DNA of 64,000 nucleotides. It comes from Pantoea dispersa. GTDB lineage: Bacteria; Pseudomonadota; Gammaproteobacteria; Enterobacterales; Enterobacteriaceae. Under the pieces are notes generated by a model that worked only from the letters and a program-made list of their open reading frames with translations, was not told the DNA's origin and searched no databases. Shown piece after piece: positions 47,661 through 57,224 of the stretch (positions within the stretch are counted from its first letter, which is position 1; each line of letters starts with the position of its first letter). A program made the position numbers and the translations under genes. The stretch is from assembly GCF_014155765.1 (NCBI RefSeq), contig NZ_SCKT01000009.1, positions 62,001 to 126,000 on the forward strand, written 5' to 3'.

Positions 47661-48883
47661 TGAAACAATTGCCGGCAAAACTGCGGCTGGTGACCGCCGC
47701 GGAAGTGGATTCGTCCGACGATCTGCTCGGTGAACTGAAATCGGAAAGCCACTACACCGGCGCAGTGCGGCTGATCGTCATCAGCACCGCGCTGATCGTG
47801 GTGGCGCTGGTGTGGGCGTGGTTTGGCATGCTGGATGAGGTCTCAACCGGCACCGGGAAGGTGATCCCCAGTTCGCGCGAGCAGGTGCTGCAGTCGCTGG
47901 AGGGCGGCATTCTCACGGAACTGTACGTGCATGAGGGCGATCGCGTGCAGGCCGGGCAGATCGTGGCGAAACTGGATGCCACACGCTCGCAGTCCAGCGT
48001 CGGCGAGAGCGCGGCGCGCTACCGGGCCGCACTGGCAGCGGCTTCGCGCCTGCGTGCGGAAGTGAACGATGATCCGCTCACGTTTCCCGCCGAGCTGAAG
48101 GGCTACCCGGATCTTATCGCGGCGGAAACCCGGCTGTATAACACTAAACGCGCCCAGCTCAATGATGCAACCCGGCAGTTTAAAGAGTCGCTGGCGCTGG
48201 CTAATCGCGAACTGGCGATCACCCAGCGGCTGGCGAAAACCGGTGCCGCCAGCAGCGTGGAAGTGCTGCGCTTACAGCGCGATAAGTCCGACCTGGAGCT
48301 GAAGCTCACCGATATGCGCTCGCAGTATTACGTGCAGGCGCGCGAAGAGCTGGCGAAGGCCAGCGCCGAAGCCGACAGCCTGGCGCAGGTGATTAAAGGA
48401 CGCGAAGATACCGTAACGCGTCTGACCATCCGCGCGCCGATGCGCGGCATCGTGAAAAACATCAAAGTCTCGACGGTGGGCGGGGTGATTCCGCCCAACG
48501 GTGAGTTGATGAACATCGTACCGATGAACGATCGGCTGCTGATTGAAGCGCGCCTGTCGCCGCGCGATATTGCTTTTATCCATCCCGGCCAGCGCGCGGT
48601 GGTAAAAATCTCCGCTTACGATTACGCCATCTACGGCGGCCTGAACGGCGTGGTGGAAAGCATTTCGCCGGATACCATCCAGGACGAAGTCAAACCGGAG
48701 ATTTACTACTACCGCGTGTTTATTCGTACTGATAACGACTATGTGCAGAACAAGGCTGGCCGGCGCTTTGCCATCAGCCCGGGCATGGTATCCACCGTGG
48801 ATATCAAAACCGGCGAGAAGAGCATCATGGATTATCTGGTCAAACCGTTTAACAAGGCCAAAGAGGCGATGCGCGAGCGCTAA
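47657..48883 (+). CDS. HlyD-family membrane fusion protein of the adhesin exporter (BapD/LapC-like)
   Basis: Periplasmic adaptor of 408 residues linking the ABC transporter to the outer-membrane channel. It has a short cytoplasmic N-terminus, one transmembrane segment (about 38-58), a biotinyl-lipoyl-like half (GKVIPSSREQVLQSLEGGIL and VHEGDRVQAGQIVAKLD), a long coiled-coil hairpin (about 120-250), the second lipoyl half (IRAPMRGIVKNIKVSTVGGV) and a beta-barrel end. It is the last gene of the locus and is followed by a terminator. Confidence 0.92.
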   Translation: MMKQLPAKLRLVTAAEVDSSDDLLGELKSESHYTGAVRLIVISTALIVVALVWAWFGMLDEVSTGTGKVIPSSREQVLQSLEGGILTELYVHEGDRVQAGQIVAKLDATRSQSSVGESAARYRAALAAASRLRAEVNDDPLTFPAELKGYPDLIAAETRLYNTKRAQLNDATRQFKESLALANRELAITQRLAKTGAASSVEVLRLQRDKSDLELKLTDMRSQYYVQAREELAKASAEADSLAQVIKGREDTVTRLTIRAPMRGIVKNIKVSTVGGVIPPNGELMNIVPMNDRLLIEARLSPRDIAFIHPGQRAVVKISAYDYAIYGGLNGVVESISPDTIQDEVKPEIYYYRVFIRTDNDYVQNKAGRRFAISPGMVSTVDIKTGEKSIMDYLVKPFNKAKEAMRER

Positions 48884-48922
48884 TTGCGATGCGCGGCAAT
48901 CTCGGCGATAATCACGCCCATC

Positions 48923-48966
48923 AATCCCTTCCTCGTCGGGCCTAACGACGCGGAGGGGATTTTTTT
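48923..48966 (+). terminator. Rho-independent terminator ending the adhesin locus
   Basis: AATCCCTTCCTCGTCG and CGACGCGGAGGGGATT form a 16-position stem with one G-U pair and one mismatch around a 7-base loop, followed by at least six T. It lies 40 bases after the adaptor gene and 50 bases before speB. Confidence 0.88.
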
Positions 48967-49016
48967 CATCTATACCTTAACTGGCTAACCGATTTAAGGA
49001 TTTAAGAGGACTCGTT

Positions 49017-49937
49017 ATGTACAACACGCTGGGCAATCAGTACGACAACTCCCTGGTTTCTAACGCCTTCGGTTTCATGCGCTTTCCGCTGAACTTCCAG
49101 CCTTACGACAGCGACGCCGAGTGGGTGATTACCGGTGTGCCGTTTGATGCCGCAACGTCAGGCCGGCCGGGCAGCCGTTTAGGGCCGGGCGCGATCCGTC
49201 AGATCTCTACTAACCTGGCGTGGGAAGGCTGCCGCTGGCCGTGGGATTTCGATCTGCGTCAGCGCCTCAATGTGGTGGACTGTGGCGATCTGGTGTACGC
49301 CTTCGGCGATTCACAGGATCTGTCCGATAAGCTGCAGGCGCACGCGGAAAAGCTGCTGGCGAACGGCAAGCGCATGCTGACTTTTGGCGGTGATCACTAC
49401 GTCACGCTGCCGCTGCTGCGCGCGCACGCCAAACACTTCGGCAAGATGGCGCTGGTGCACTTCGATGCGCATACCGATACCTACTCCAACGGCCCGACTT
49501 TTGACCACGGCACCATGTTCTACACTGCGCCGCAGGAAGGGCTGATCGATCCGCAGCATTCGGTGCAGATTGGTATCCGTACCGAGTTCGATAAGAGCCT
49601 GGGCTTCAACGTGCTGGACGCCGCGCAGGTTAATGACCGCAGCGTGGACGACATCCTGGCCGAAGTGAAGCGCACCGTGGGCGATTTGCCGGTGTACCTG
49701 ACGTTTGATATCGACTGCCTCGATCCGGCCCATGCGCCAGGCACCGGTACGCCCGTGATTGGCGGCCTGACCAGCGATAAAGCCACCAAGCTGATCCGCG
49801 GCCTGCAGGGCATGAACATTGTGGGGATGGATCTGGTGGAAGTGGCACCGGGCTACGATCACGCCGACCTGACCTCACTGGCCGCTGCGACGCTGGCGCT
49901 GGATATGCTGCACGTGCAGGCGGCGAATAAAGGTTAA
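49017..49937 (+). CDS. speB: Agmatinase SpeB
   Basis: Mn-dependent ureohydrolase converting agmatine to putrescine and urea; 306 residues as in E. coli. Metal-binding motifs are TFGGDHY near 122, HFDAHTDTY near 149 and [16 protein letters not shown] near 228. Ribosome site AGAGGA lies seven bases before ATG 49017. In E. coli it follows speA directly; here the adhesin locus intervenes and a terminator precedes it, so it must have its own promoter in the roughly 50-base gap or upstream within the exporter gene. Confidence 0.96.
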   Translation: MYNTLGNQYDNSLVSNAFGFMRFPLNFQPYDSDAEWVITGVPFDAATSGRPGSRLGPGAIRQISTNLAWEGCRWPWDFDLRQRLNVVDCGDLVYAFGDSQDLSDKLQAHAEKLLANGKRMLTFGGDHYVTLPLLRAHAKHFGKMALVHFDAHTDTYSNGPTFDHGTMFYTAPQEGLIDPQHSVQIGIRTEFDKSLGFNVLDAAQVNDRSVDDILAEVKRTVGDLPVYLTFDIDCLDPAHAPGTGTPVIGGLTSDKATKLIRGLQGMNIVGMDLVEVAPGYDHADLTSLAAATLALDMLHVQAANKG

Positions 49938-49957
49938 GCGGCGGTGCGGGCGGCTGC

Positions 49958-50187
49958 CCTCACCCTGACCCTCTCCCCCAGGAGAGGGAACCGATCGAGC
50001 GGGCGGTGAGAACAGCACGGACTGCTCCCCCTCCCGCGTGCGGGAGAGGGAACCGATCGAGCGGGCGGTGAGAACAGCACGGACCGCTTCCTCTCCCGCA
50101 TGCGGGAGAGGGAACCAATCGAGCGGGAGGTGAGAACAGCACGGACTGCTCCCTCTCCCGCGAGCGGGAGAGGGCTGGGGTGAGGGG
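49958..50187. repeat. Palindromic element with three tandem 62-bp units
   Basis: Three direct copies with a period of exactly 62 bases start at 49982, 50044 and 50106 (each opening GAGAGGGAACC), with a partial fourth at 50168. They differ by only a few bases. Each unit contains a palindrome of the CTCCCGC-GCGGGAG type. The outer ends, CCCTCACCC at 49958 and GGGGTGAGGG at 50177-50186, are complementary. It lies between convergent speB and loiP and looks like a REP/BIME-type mosaic element; read-through coding is unlikely. Confidence 0.85.
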
Positions 50188-50198
50188 AAGACCGGCGA

Positions 50199-50954
50199 CT
50201 ACTTCCCATCCGCCGCGATGCGGTCGCGAATATGCTGTGCGCGCGACTCAGAATCCGGATGCGAGTCAAACATCGAACTCTGGCGGCCCTGATCCAGCTT
50301 CGCCAGCTTCTCGAAGCTGGTCGCCAGACCAAGCGGATTAATGCCGCGCTTCTTCAGCAGATCGTACGAATAGTCATCCGCCTGCGACTCCTGAGTCTGT
50401 GAGAACTGCGCATTAACCAGTTTCTCGCCCATCTCGCCCAGCTGTGACTGCGACAGCGAACCAATCACGCCGCCCACCGACGCCGCAGCGTTGCGTGCCG
50501 CCGTGGTCGCGAAAGCCACCTGCATCGCTTTGCGCGTATGGCCGAGCGCGACGTGGCCCATTTCATGGCCGAGCACGCCTTCCACTTCGTTGTCGCTCAT
50601 CATATCCATTAGACCGCTATAAACGCGGATACAGCCATTGGCCATCGCCCAGGCGTTGACGTCTTTGGTCAGATACACCTTGTAGTTGGCCGGTACGCCG
50701 TTGATGTTATCGCCCAGCGCGGCGGCGATTTTGTTCAGCCGCTGCTGATAGCTGCTGTTGGCTGGCGCCAGCTGGTTCTCTTTATCCATCTGGGCACATG
50801 ACTGATCGCTCAGCTCTTTAACCTGGGCATCATTCAGCGAGTAAGCCTGAAACGCCTGCGCGCCAGACTGCAACAGTGCGTTATTATCCATTCCTTCGCA
50901 GCCGCTCAGCAGCGAAACCATTCCCAGCGCGACAACCATGGCGCGAATTTTCAT
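50199..50954 (-). CDS. loiP: M48 family metallopeptidase lipoprotein LoiP
   Basis: Outer-membrane metalloprotease of 251 residues (E. coli LoiP/YggG 252). Start ATG 50954 follows AAGGAT and gives a lipoprotein signal with lipobox LLSGC. The zincin motif HEMGH lies in EGVLGHEMGHVALGH near residue 130 and the third zinc glutamate is in QESQADDYSYDLL near 193. It is thought to take part in cell-envelope protein quality control, especially under low osmolarity. The frame extends upstream to 51023 without family support. Confidence 0.93.
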   Translation of the reverse strand: MKIRAMVVALGMVSLLSGCEGMDNNALLQSGAQAFQAYSLNDAQVKELSDQSCAQMDKENQLAPANSSYQQRLNKIAAALGDNINGVPANYKVYLTKDVNAWAMANGCIRVYSGLMDMMSDNEVEGVLGHEMGHVALGHTRKAMQVAFATTAARNAAASVGGVIGSLSQSQLGEMGEKLVNAQFSQTQESQADDYSYDLLKKRGINPLGLATSFEKLAKLDQGRQSSMFDSHPDSESRAQHIRDRIAADGK

Positions 50955-51103
50955 ATCAGCATCCTTTGAGTAACAAGTAGAGAAAACAAACACCTGAAAA
51001 ACCACGCAGGTGTTTAAACGCATTGGTTATAGCGTGCCAGGGGCGGATTGGCTAGCAGACAGGCCCCGAAATGCAACCCTGAACCGCAGATTTAGCATCC
51101 TGA

Positions 51104-51135
51104 TACATGTACTTTTGCCCCGATTTTCATGTACA
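51104..51135. promoter_or_regulatory. Two CATGTAC elements spaced 22 bp upstream of tktA
   Basis: TACATGTAC at 51104-51112 and CATGTACA at 51128-51135 repeat the half-palindrome CATGTAC two helical turns apart, about 100 bases before the tktA start. The face-of-helix spacing suggests a regulator site, but I cannot name one. Confidence 0.3.
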
Positions 51136-51227
51136 TTGATGTGCGACTTTTTTCTCGCTTCGCCTTATAACTCATTAATTACAATCAGTTAAGCGTGGCG
51201 GAGCATTAATCCGACCTGGAGTAGAAG

Positions 51228-53219
51228 ATGCCCTCTCGTAAAGAGCTTGCCAACGCCATTCGCGCGTTAAGTATGGATGCAGTACAGAAAGCGAAATCGG
51301 GACATCCGGGTGCCCCAATGGGCATGGCCGATATCGCTGAAGTGCTGTGGCGTGATTTCCTGAACCACAATCCAACTAACCCGCTGTGGGCAGATCGCGA
51401 CCGTTTCGTGCTGTCCAACGGCCACGGCTCGATGCTGATTTACAGCCTGCTGCACCTCACCGGCTATGACCTGCCGATGAGCGAGCTGCAGAACTTCCGT
51501 CAGCTGCACTCTAAAACCCCAGGCCACCCGGAATACGGCTACACCGCAGGCGTGGAAACCACTACCGGCCCACTGGGTCAGGGCATCGCGAACGCCGTGG
51601 GCTTCGCCATTGCTGAGCGCACGCTGGCGGCGCAGTTCAACCGTCCGGGCCATGACATCGTAGACCATCACACTTACGTGTTCATGGGCGACGGCTGCAT
51701 GATGGAAGGCATCTCGCACGAAGTGTGCTCCATCGCCGGTACCCTGAAACTCGGCAAGCTGGTGGCGTTCTATGACGACAACGGCATCTCTATCGACGGT
51801 CACGTGGATGGCTGGTTCACCGACGACACCGCCAAACGCTTCGAAGCGTACGGCTGGCACGTGGTGCGTGGCGTAGACGGTCACGACGCCGACGCGATCA
51901 AAAAAGCGGTAGAAGAAGCCAAAGCGGTCACCGACAAGCCATCGCTGCTGATGTGCAAAACCATCATCGGTTTCGGTTCCCCGAACAAAGCCGGTACGCA
52001 CGATTCGCACGGTGCCCCGCTGGGTGACGACGAAATCGCACTGACCCGTAAACAGCTGGGCTGGAACTACGCGCCATTTGAAATTCCTTCTGATATCTAC
52101 GCACAGTGGGATGCCAAAGAAGCCGGCCAGGCGAAAGAGAAAGCCTGGGACGAGAAGTTTGCTGCTTACGCCGCTGCGCATCCGGAACTGGCCACAGAGT
52201 TCAAACGCCGCGTGAACAACGAGCTGCCCGCTAACTGGCAGGCGGAATCGCAGAAGTTCATCGAGCAGCTGCAGGCTAATCCGGCAAAAATCGCCAGCCG
52301 TAAAGCGTCGCAGAATGCCATCGAAGCCTTCGGTAAGCTGCTGCCGGAATATCTGGGCGGCTCGGCTGACCTGGCGCCAAGCAACCTGACCATGTGGTCT
52401 GGCTCGAAGCCGATCAATGAAGATGCCGCAGGCAACTACATTCATTACGGCGTGCGTGAGTTTGGTATGACTGCCATCGCCAACGGTATTGCGCTGCACG
52501 GTGGCTTCCTGCCGTACACCGCAACCTTCCTGATGTTCGTCGAGTACGCGCGTAACGCGGCACGTATGGCGGCGCTGATGAAAATCCGTCAGGTGATGGT
52601 TTATACCCACGACTCTATCGGTCTGGGTGAAGATGGCCCGACGCACCAGCCGGTTGAGCAGATGGCCAGCCTGCGCACCACCCCGAACATGAGCCTGTGG
52701 CGTCCATGTGACCAGGTGGAATCTGCGGTGGCGTGGAAATACGCTATCGAGCGCGTTGACGGTCCATCAGCCCTGATCTTCTCGCGTCAGAACCTGGCGC
52801 AGCAGGATCGTAGCGCTGAGCAGCTGGCTAACGTGGCGCGCGGTGGTTACGTGCTGAAAGATTGCGACGGCACGCCGGAGCTGATTCTGATTGCGACCGG
52901 TTCTGAAGTTGAGCTGGCGGTCGGCGCTTACGAGCAGCTGAGCGCGGAAGGTCGTAAGGTGCGCGTGGTGTCCATGCCGTCTACCGATGCGTTTGATAAG
53001 CAGGATGCGGCTTATCGTGAGTCTGTGCTGCCGAAAGCAGTTGGCGCACGCGTTGCTATCGAAGCCGGTATTGCGGATTACTGGTTCAAATACACCGGCC
53101 TGCACGGTGCCATCGTTGGCATGACCACCTTCGGTGAGTCAGCGCCAGCTGAGAAGCTGTTCGAAGAGTTCGGCTTCACCGTGGCCAACGTGGTGAAAAC
53201 CGCGAAATCGATTCTGTAA
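51228..53219 (+). CDS. tktA: Transketolase TktA
   Basis: Thiamine diphosphate enzyme of the pentose phosphate pathway, transferring two-carbon units between sugar phosphates; 663 residues, same as E. coli TktA. TPP motif GDGCMMEG begins near residue 154 and ends with the downstream asparagine; the N-terminal [19 protein letters not shown] and [13 protein letters not shown] are typical, and the transketolase signature [17 protein letters not shown] is near 467. Position next to loiP and ahead of epd matches tktA rather than tktB. It has its own upstream region and no close operon partner. Confidence 0.96.
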   Translation: MPSRKELANAIRALSMDAVQKAKSGHPGAPMGMADIAEVLWRDFLNHNPTNPLWADRDRFVLSNGHGSMLIYSLLHLTGYDLPMSELQNFRQLHSKTPGHPEYGYTAGVETTTGPLGQGIANAVGFAIAERTLAAQFNRPGHDIVDHHTYVFMGDGCMMEGISHEVCSIAGTLKLGKLVAFYDDNGISIDGHVDGWFTDDTAKRFEAYGWHVVRGVDGHDADAIKKAVEEAKAVTDKPSLLMCKTIIGFGSPNKAGTHDSHGAPLGDDEIALTRKQLGWNYAPFEIPSDIYAQWDAKEAGQAKEKAWDEKFAAYAAAHPELATEFKRRVNNELPANWQAESQKFIEQLQANPAKIASRKASQNAIEAFGKLLPEYLGGSADLAPSNLTMWSGSKPINEDAAGNYIHYGVREFGMTAIANGIALHGGFLPYTATFLMFVEYARNAARMAALMKIRQVMVYTHDSIGLGEDGPTHQPVEQMASLRTTPNMSLWRPCDQVESAVAWKYAIERVDGPSALIFSRQNLAQQDRSAEQLANVARGGYVLKDCDGTPELILIATGSEVELAVGAYEQLSAEGRKVRVVSMPSTDAFDKQDAAYRESVLPKAVGARVAIEAGIADYWFKYTGLHGAIVGMTTFGESAPAEKLFEEFGFTVANVVKTAKSIL

Positions 53220-53250
53220 TTTCGCGTAACCCGTCGCGCCGCTGCGCATT

Positions 53251-53323
53251 GTAGCGGCGCGATTCATCGCGCATTTCTGCTGCTATCATCATGCTTTACC
53301 ACGCGCAATAAATTGCGCCGCGA
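53251..53323. repeat. Interspersed hairpin repeat, copy 2
   Basis: GTAGCGGCGCGATTCATCGC (53251-53270, plus GC) and GCGCAATAAATTGCGCCGC (53302-53320) form the same two-arm structure as the copy at 9885-9973 but in the other orientation, with a loop of about 29 bases. It lies just after tktA and may serve as its transcript end. Confidence 0.7.
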
Positions 53324-53362
53324 CACCGATGTGCAGATCGCCGGTCCTGTTATCGCCTGAAC

Positions 53363-53376
53363 CTGAAACGGTTCAA
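53363..53376. promoter_or_regulatory. Cra (FruR) operator 1 upstream of epd
   Basis: CTGAAACGGTTCAA matches the Cra consensus core TGAAACGNTTCA. In E. coli the epd-pgk-fbaA promoters are Cra and CRP controlled. A weak CRP-like half site, TTGTGACGCAGATCC, lies at 53412-53426. Confidence 0.65.
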
Positions 53377-53486
53377 TTATTCCTGCAGTAATAATTGTCA
53401 TTGCCTGAATTTGTGACGCAGATCCAATAATCAGCAGCACAGTTGATCGCAATCATTCCTGTTATTCCTTCCATGCTTTATTCTCG

Positions 53487-53500
53487 CTGAACCGTTTCAG
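53487..53500. promoter_or_regulatory. Cra (FruR) operator 2 upstream of epd
   Basis: CTGAACCGTTTCAG is a near-symmetric Cra-type site, 124 bases centre-to-centre from operator 1 and 118 bases before the epd start codon. Two sites suggest strong glycolytic flux control. Confidence 0.7.
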
Positions 53501-53617
53501 TTGCAGCCGTGTGCTCTCCGTCAGCAACCGTAACCGGGCAAGAATTCCCTGTACAAAACGCAGCGAAACGCTCAAGGTATTTGGCACGTTTTTTCAGGTG
53601 TGGCTGCAGGAAGTGAG

Positions 53618-54637
53618 ATGACCATTCGTATCGCAATAAATGGTTTTGGTCGTATCGGGCGCAACGTGTTGCGTGCGCTGTATGAAACCGGTCGCCGGGC
53701 GGAAATCACCGTAGTGGCGATTAACGAACTGGCGGAAGCGGCTGGCATGGCGCATCTGCTGAAGTACGACACCAGCCACGGCCGCTTTGCCTTTGACGTA
53801 CGCCAGGAGCGCGATCAGCTGTGGGTTGGCGAAGATACCATCCGTATCCTGCATCAGGCTGAGATTGCCGCGCTGCCGTGGCGCGAGCTGAATGTCGATA
53901 TCGTGCTGGACTGCACCGGCGTGTACGGCAGCCGCGACGATGGCGAAGCGCATCTGCAGGCTGGCGCGAAGAAAGTGTTGTTCTCGCATCCCGGCGGCAA
54001 CGATTTGGATGCCACCGTAGTGTTCGGCGTTAACGAACAGGCTCTTAAACAAACTGACCGCATTGTCTCCAACGCATCCTGCACCACCAACTGCATTATT
54101 CCGGTGATCAAGCTGCTGGATGACGCCTTTGGCATTGAGTCGGGCACCGTGACCACCATTCACTCGGCGATGCACGATCAGCAGGTGATTGACGCGTATC
54201 ACAGCGACCTGCGCCGTACCCGTGCCGCCAGTCAGTCGATCATTCCGGTCGATACGCGTCTTGCCGCTGGCATTACCCGTATTTTTCCGAAATTTAACGA
54301 TCGCTTCGAGGCTATCGCGGTGCGCGTGCCGACGATCAACGTGACCGCCATTGATCTGAGCGTTTCGGTGCGCCAGGCGGTGAAGGCGTGTGAGGTCAAC
54401 GCGTTGCTGCAAAACGCGTCAGAGGGGGCATTTCGTGGTATAGTTGACTATACGGAATTACCGTTAGTCTCAGTAGATTTTAACCACGATCCGCACAGTG
54501 CCATAGTGGACGGCACGCAAACGCGGGTCAGCGGTCACCACCTGATCAAAACCCTGGTCTGGTGTGACAACGAATGGGGCTTTGCTAACCGCATGATCGA
54601 CACCACGTTAGCAATGGCCGCAAGCGGTTTCAGGTAA
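53618..54637 (+). CDS. epd: Erythrose-4-phosphate dehydrogenase Epd
   Basis: NAD-dependent enzyme oxidising erythrose-4-phosphate to 4-phosphoerythronate for pyridoxal phosphate synthesis; 339 residues as in E. coli. The NAD fold starts [18 protein letters not shown]; the catalytic cysteine is in [10 protein letters not shown] near residue 155; [23 protein letters not shown] distinguishes Epd from GapA. Start ATG 53618 has AGGAAG upstream. First gene of epd-pgk-fbaA, under two Cra-type sites. Confidence 0.96.
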   Translation: MTIRIAINGFGRIGRNVLRALYETGRRAEITVVAINELAEAAGMAHLLKYDTSHGRFAFDVRQERDQLWVGEDTIRILHQAEIAALPWRELNVDIVLDCTGVYGSRDDGEAHLQAGAKKVLFSHPGGNDLDATVVFGVNEQALKQTDRIVSNASCTTNCIIPVIKLLDDAFGIESGTVTTIHSAMHDQQVIDAYHSDLRRTRAASQSIIPVDTRLAAGITRIFPKFNDRFEAIAVRVPTINVTAIDLSVSVRQAVKACEVNALLQNASEGAFRGIVDYTELPLVSVDFNHDPHSAIVDGTQTRVSGHHLIKTLVWCDNEWGFANRMIDTTLAMAASGFR

Positions 54638-54688
54638 GACGCGGACTGCGTCTGGCAAAACTTATGAGAATCAACGAGAGGGTTCACC

Positions 54689-55852
54689 ATGTCTGTAATT
54701 AAGATGACCGATCTGGATCTTGCTGGTAAACGCGTTCTGATCCGTGCCGATCTCAACGTACCAGTGAAAGAAGGGAAAGTGACGTCAGATGCACGTATTC
54801 GTGCTTCTCTGCCTACCATCGAAGCGGCGTTGAAACAGGGCGCGAAAGTGATGGTTACCTCTCACCTGGGTCGCCCGACCGAAGGTGAATACAACGAAGA
54901 GTTCTCCCTCCTGCCGGTTGTTAACTACCTGAAAGAAAAACTGAACGGCACTAACGTGACCCTGGCGAAAGACTACCTCGACGGCGTTGAAGTGGGCGCG
55001 GGTGAACTGGTGGTGCTGGAAAACGTTCGCTTCAACAAAGGCGAGAAAAAAGACGACGAAACCCTGTCGAAGAAATATGCCGCGCTGTGTGACGTGTTCG
55101 TCATGGATGCATTCGGCACCGCGCACCGCGCGCAGGCGTCTACTCACGGCGTGGGCAAATTCGCCCCTATCGCCTGTGCCGGTCCGCTGCTGTCTGCCGA
55201 ACTGGAAGCGCTGGGCAAAGTGATGAGCAATCCACAGCGTCCGCTGGTCGCCGTGGTGGGTGGTTCTAAAGTGTCGACCAAATTCGACGTGCTGCAGTCG
55301 CTGGTGAAAATCGCTGACACCGTGATTGTCGGTGGCGGTATCGCTAACACCTTCGTGGCGATCGACAACAACGTCGGCAAATCGCTGTACGAGCCAGACT
55401 TCGTTGAGGCCGCTAAAGGCCTGCGCGACCAGTACGGCATTCCGGTACCGACCGATTCACGCGTCGGCACGGAATTCTCCGAAACTGCCCCGGCAACCGT
55501 GAAAAAGGTTTCCGAAGTAGCAGATAACGAAGAAATTATGGACTTCGGTGACGAAACCGCTCAGAACATGGCGAAACTGCTGAAAGACGCAAAAACCATT
55601 CTGTGGAACGGTCCGGTTGGCGTGTTTGAGTTCCCGAACTTCCGTAAGGGCACCGAAATCGTTGCCAACGCTATCGCAGACAGCGACGCGTTCTCTGTTG
55701 CCGGCGGCGGTGATACCCTGGCGGCTATCGACCTGTTCGGTATCGAGGACAAAATCTCCTACATCTCTACCGGTGGCGGTGCGTTCCTCGAGTTCGTGGA
55801 AGGCAAAAAACTGCCGGCAGTTGCCATGCTGGAAGAACGCGCGAAGCAGTAA
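54689..55852 (+). CDS. pgk: Phosphoglycerate kinase Pgk
   Basis: Glycolytic kinase interconverting 1,3-bisphosphoglycerate and 3-phosphoglycerate with ATP formation; 387 residues as in E. coli. Two-domain PGK: signature [16 protein letters not shown] near residue 15, [10 protein letters not shown] near 57 with substrate-binding arginines, and the nucleotide site [10 protein letters not shown] near 350 and [14 protein letters not shown] near 367. Ribosome site GAGAGGG precedes ATG. Codon choice is visibly that of a highly expressed gene. Confidence 0.97.
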   Translation: MSVIKMTDLDLAGKRVLIRADLNVPVKEGKVTSDARIRASLPTIEAALKQGAKVMVTSHLGRPTEGEYNEEFSLLPVVNYLKEKLNGTNVTLAKDYLDGVEVGAGELVVLENVRFNKGEKKDDETLSKKYAALCDVFVMDAFGTAHRAQASTHGVGKFAPIACAGPLLSAELEALGKVMSNPQRPLVAVVGGSKVSTKFDVLQSLVKIADTVIVGGGIANTFVAIDNNVGKSLYEPDFVEAAKGLRDQYGIPVPTDSRVGTEFSETAPATVKKVSEVADNEEIMDFGDETAQNMAKLLKDAKTILWNGPVGVFEFPNFRKGTEIVANAIADSDAFSVAGGGDTLAAIDLFGIEDKISYISTGGGAFLEFVEGKKLPAVAMLEERAKQ

Positions 55853-55860
55853 TTTTTGGG

Positions 55861-55880
55861 GGCAGCGCTTCGGCGCTGTC
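55861..55880 (+). other. UUCG-tetraloop hairpin between pgk and fbaA
   Basis: GGCAGCGC-TTCG-GCGCTGTC forms an 8-pair stem (one G-U) closed by a TTCG loop, nine bases after the pgk stop. It lacks a T-run, so it is more likely an mRNA-stabilising or processing structure between the two genes than a terminator. Confidence 0.6.
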
Positions 55881-55956
55881 TGAAGGCTTGCCCGCTGTGG
55901 GCGAACAGATCGCATTCCCATTGGGGAGTGGACGATAAACGAAACAGGACACAACC

Positions 55957-57036
55957 ATGTCTAAAATTTTTGATTTCGTAAAACCCGGCGTTGTCACTGG
56001 TGATGACGTTCAGAAAATCTTCAAAGTAGCGAAAGAAAACAAATTCGCTCTGCCAGCCGTTAACTGCGTCGGCACGGATTCCATCAACGCGGTACTGGAA
56101 GCTGCGGCTAAAGTTAAAGCGCCGGTCATCGTTCAGTTCTCCAACGGTGGTGCTGCCTTCATCGCCGGTAAAGGTTTCAAAACCGACAAACCACAGGGCG
56201 CTGCGATTTTCGGCGCAATCGCTGGTGCACACCATGTGCATCTGATGGCTGAACAGTACGGCGTGCCAGTAATCCTGCACACCGACCACTGTGCGAAGAA
56301 ACTGCTGCCGTGGATCGACGGTCTGCTGGACGCTGGTGAAGAGCACTTCAAAAAAACCGGTAAGCCACTGTTCTCCTCACACATGATCGACCTGTCTGAA
56401 GAGTCACTGGAAGAGAACATCGAGATTTCTTCTAAGTATCTGGCGCGCATGGCGAAACTGGATATGACGCTGGAAATCGAACTGGGCTGCACCGGTGGTG
56501 AAGAAGATGGCGTGGACAACAGCCACATGGACGCTTCTGCACTGTACACTCAGCCAGAAGACGTAGATTACGCTTACACCGAGCTGAGCAAAATCAGCCC
56601 GCGTTTCACCATCGCTGCGTCCTTCGGTAACGTACACGGCGTGTACAAGCCAGGCAACGTGAAACTGACCCCAACCATTCTGCGTGATTCGCAGAAATAC
56701 GTTTCAGAGAAACACGGCCTGCCGCACAACGCGCTGGACTTCGTATTCCACGGCGGTTCCGGTTCTTCTGCTGCAGAAATCGAAGAGTCTATCAGCTACG
56801 GCGTGATCAAGATGAACATCGATACTGATACCCAGTGGGCAACCTGGGACGGCATCCTGCAGTACTACAAAACCAACGAAGCGTACCTGCAGGGACAGCT
56901 TGGCAACCCGAACGGCGCTGACAGCCCGAACAAAAAATACTACGACCCACGCGTCTGGCTGCGTGCGGCACAATCTTCCATGGTTGTGCGCTTAGAGCAG
57001 GCTTTCAAAGAACTGAACGCTGTCGACGTACTGTAA
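55957..57036 (+). CDS. fbaA: Class II fructose-bisphosphate aldolase FbaA
   Basis: Zinc-dependent aldolase cleaving fructose-1,6-bisphosphate; 359 residues as in E. coli. Zinc ligands lie in VILHTDHCAKK near residue 108-111, in the GEEDGVDNS region near 182 and in ASFGNVHGVYKPG near 226; the catalytic aspartate D109 is in HTDHC; NIDTDTQWATWDGIL near 286 is the phosphate-binding region. Ribosome site AGGA precedes ATG 55957. It ends the glycolytic operon at a strong terminator. Confidence 0.97.
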   Translation: MSKIFDFVKPGVVTGDDVQKIFKVAKENKFALPAVNCVGTDSINAVLEAAAKVKAPVIVQFSNGGAAFIAGKGFKTDKPQGAAIFGAIAGAHHVHLMAEQYGVPVILHTDHCAKKLLPWIDGLLDAGEEHFKKTGKPLFSSHMIDLSEESLEENIEISSKYLARMAKLDMTLEIELGCTGGEEDGVDNSHMDASALYTQPEDVDYAYTELSKISPRFTIAASFGNVHGVYKPGNVKLTPTILRDSQKYVSEKHGLPHNALDFVFHGGSGSSAAEIEESISYGVIKMNIDTDTQWATWDGILQYYKTNEAYLQGQLGNPNGADSPNKKYYDPRVWLRAAQSSMVVRLEQAFKELNAVDVL

Positions 57037-57052
57037 TTTTTGCTTACCGTAC

Positions 57053-57079
57053 AAAAAAGGCCCGAAAGGGCCTTTTTTT
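57053..57079 (+). terminator. Strong rho-independent terminator after fbaA
   Basis: AAAAAAGGCCC-GAAA-GGGCCTTTTTT is a perfect stem with a GAAA tetraloop followed by T; the symmetric A and T runs make it functional in both directions. Confidence 0.95.
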
Positions 57080-57224
57080 ATGCGTCCCGTCTGGAAATCC
57101 CGGTTTATACAGCACATTTTTGGCGCTTCGCCCCATTATTGTTTACCCTTGTACTCGGGAGTGTCGGATTGAATCTGGCAGTTTTTGTACTTTCCTGCGG
57201 GAAACTCAACAACAGGGCTAACAA

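Noticed and set aside
49958-50187. CRISPR array
   Set aside because: The whole 62-bp unit is repeated including what would be spacers, and there are no cas genes.
49934-50332. Possible small protein encoded in the 62-bp tandem repeats
   Set aside because: The frame is a by-product of a 62-bp period and palindromic content, lacks a start signal and runs into loiP.
51267-52646. 459-codon open frame on the minus strand inside tktA
   Set aside because: It lies entirely within a clearly real transketolase gene; high GC and codon bias produce such shadows.
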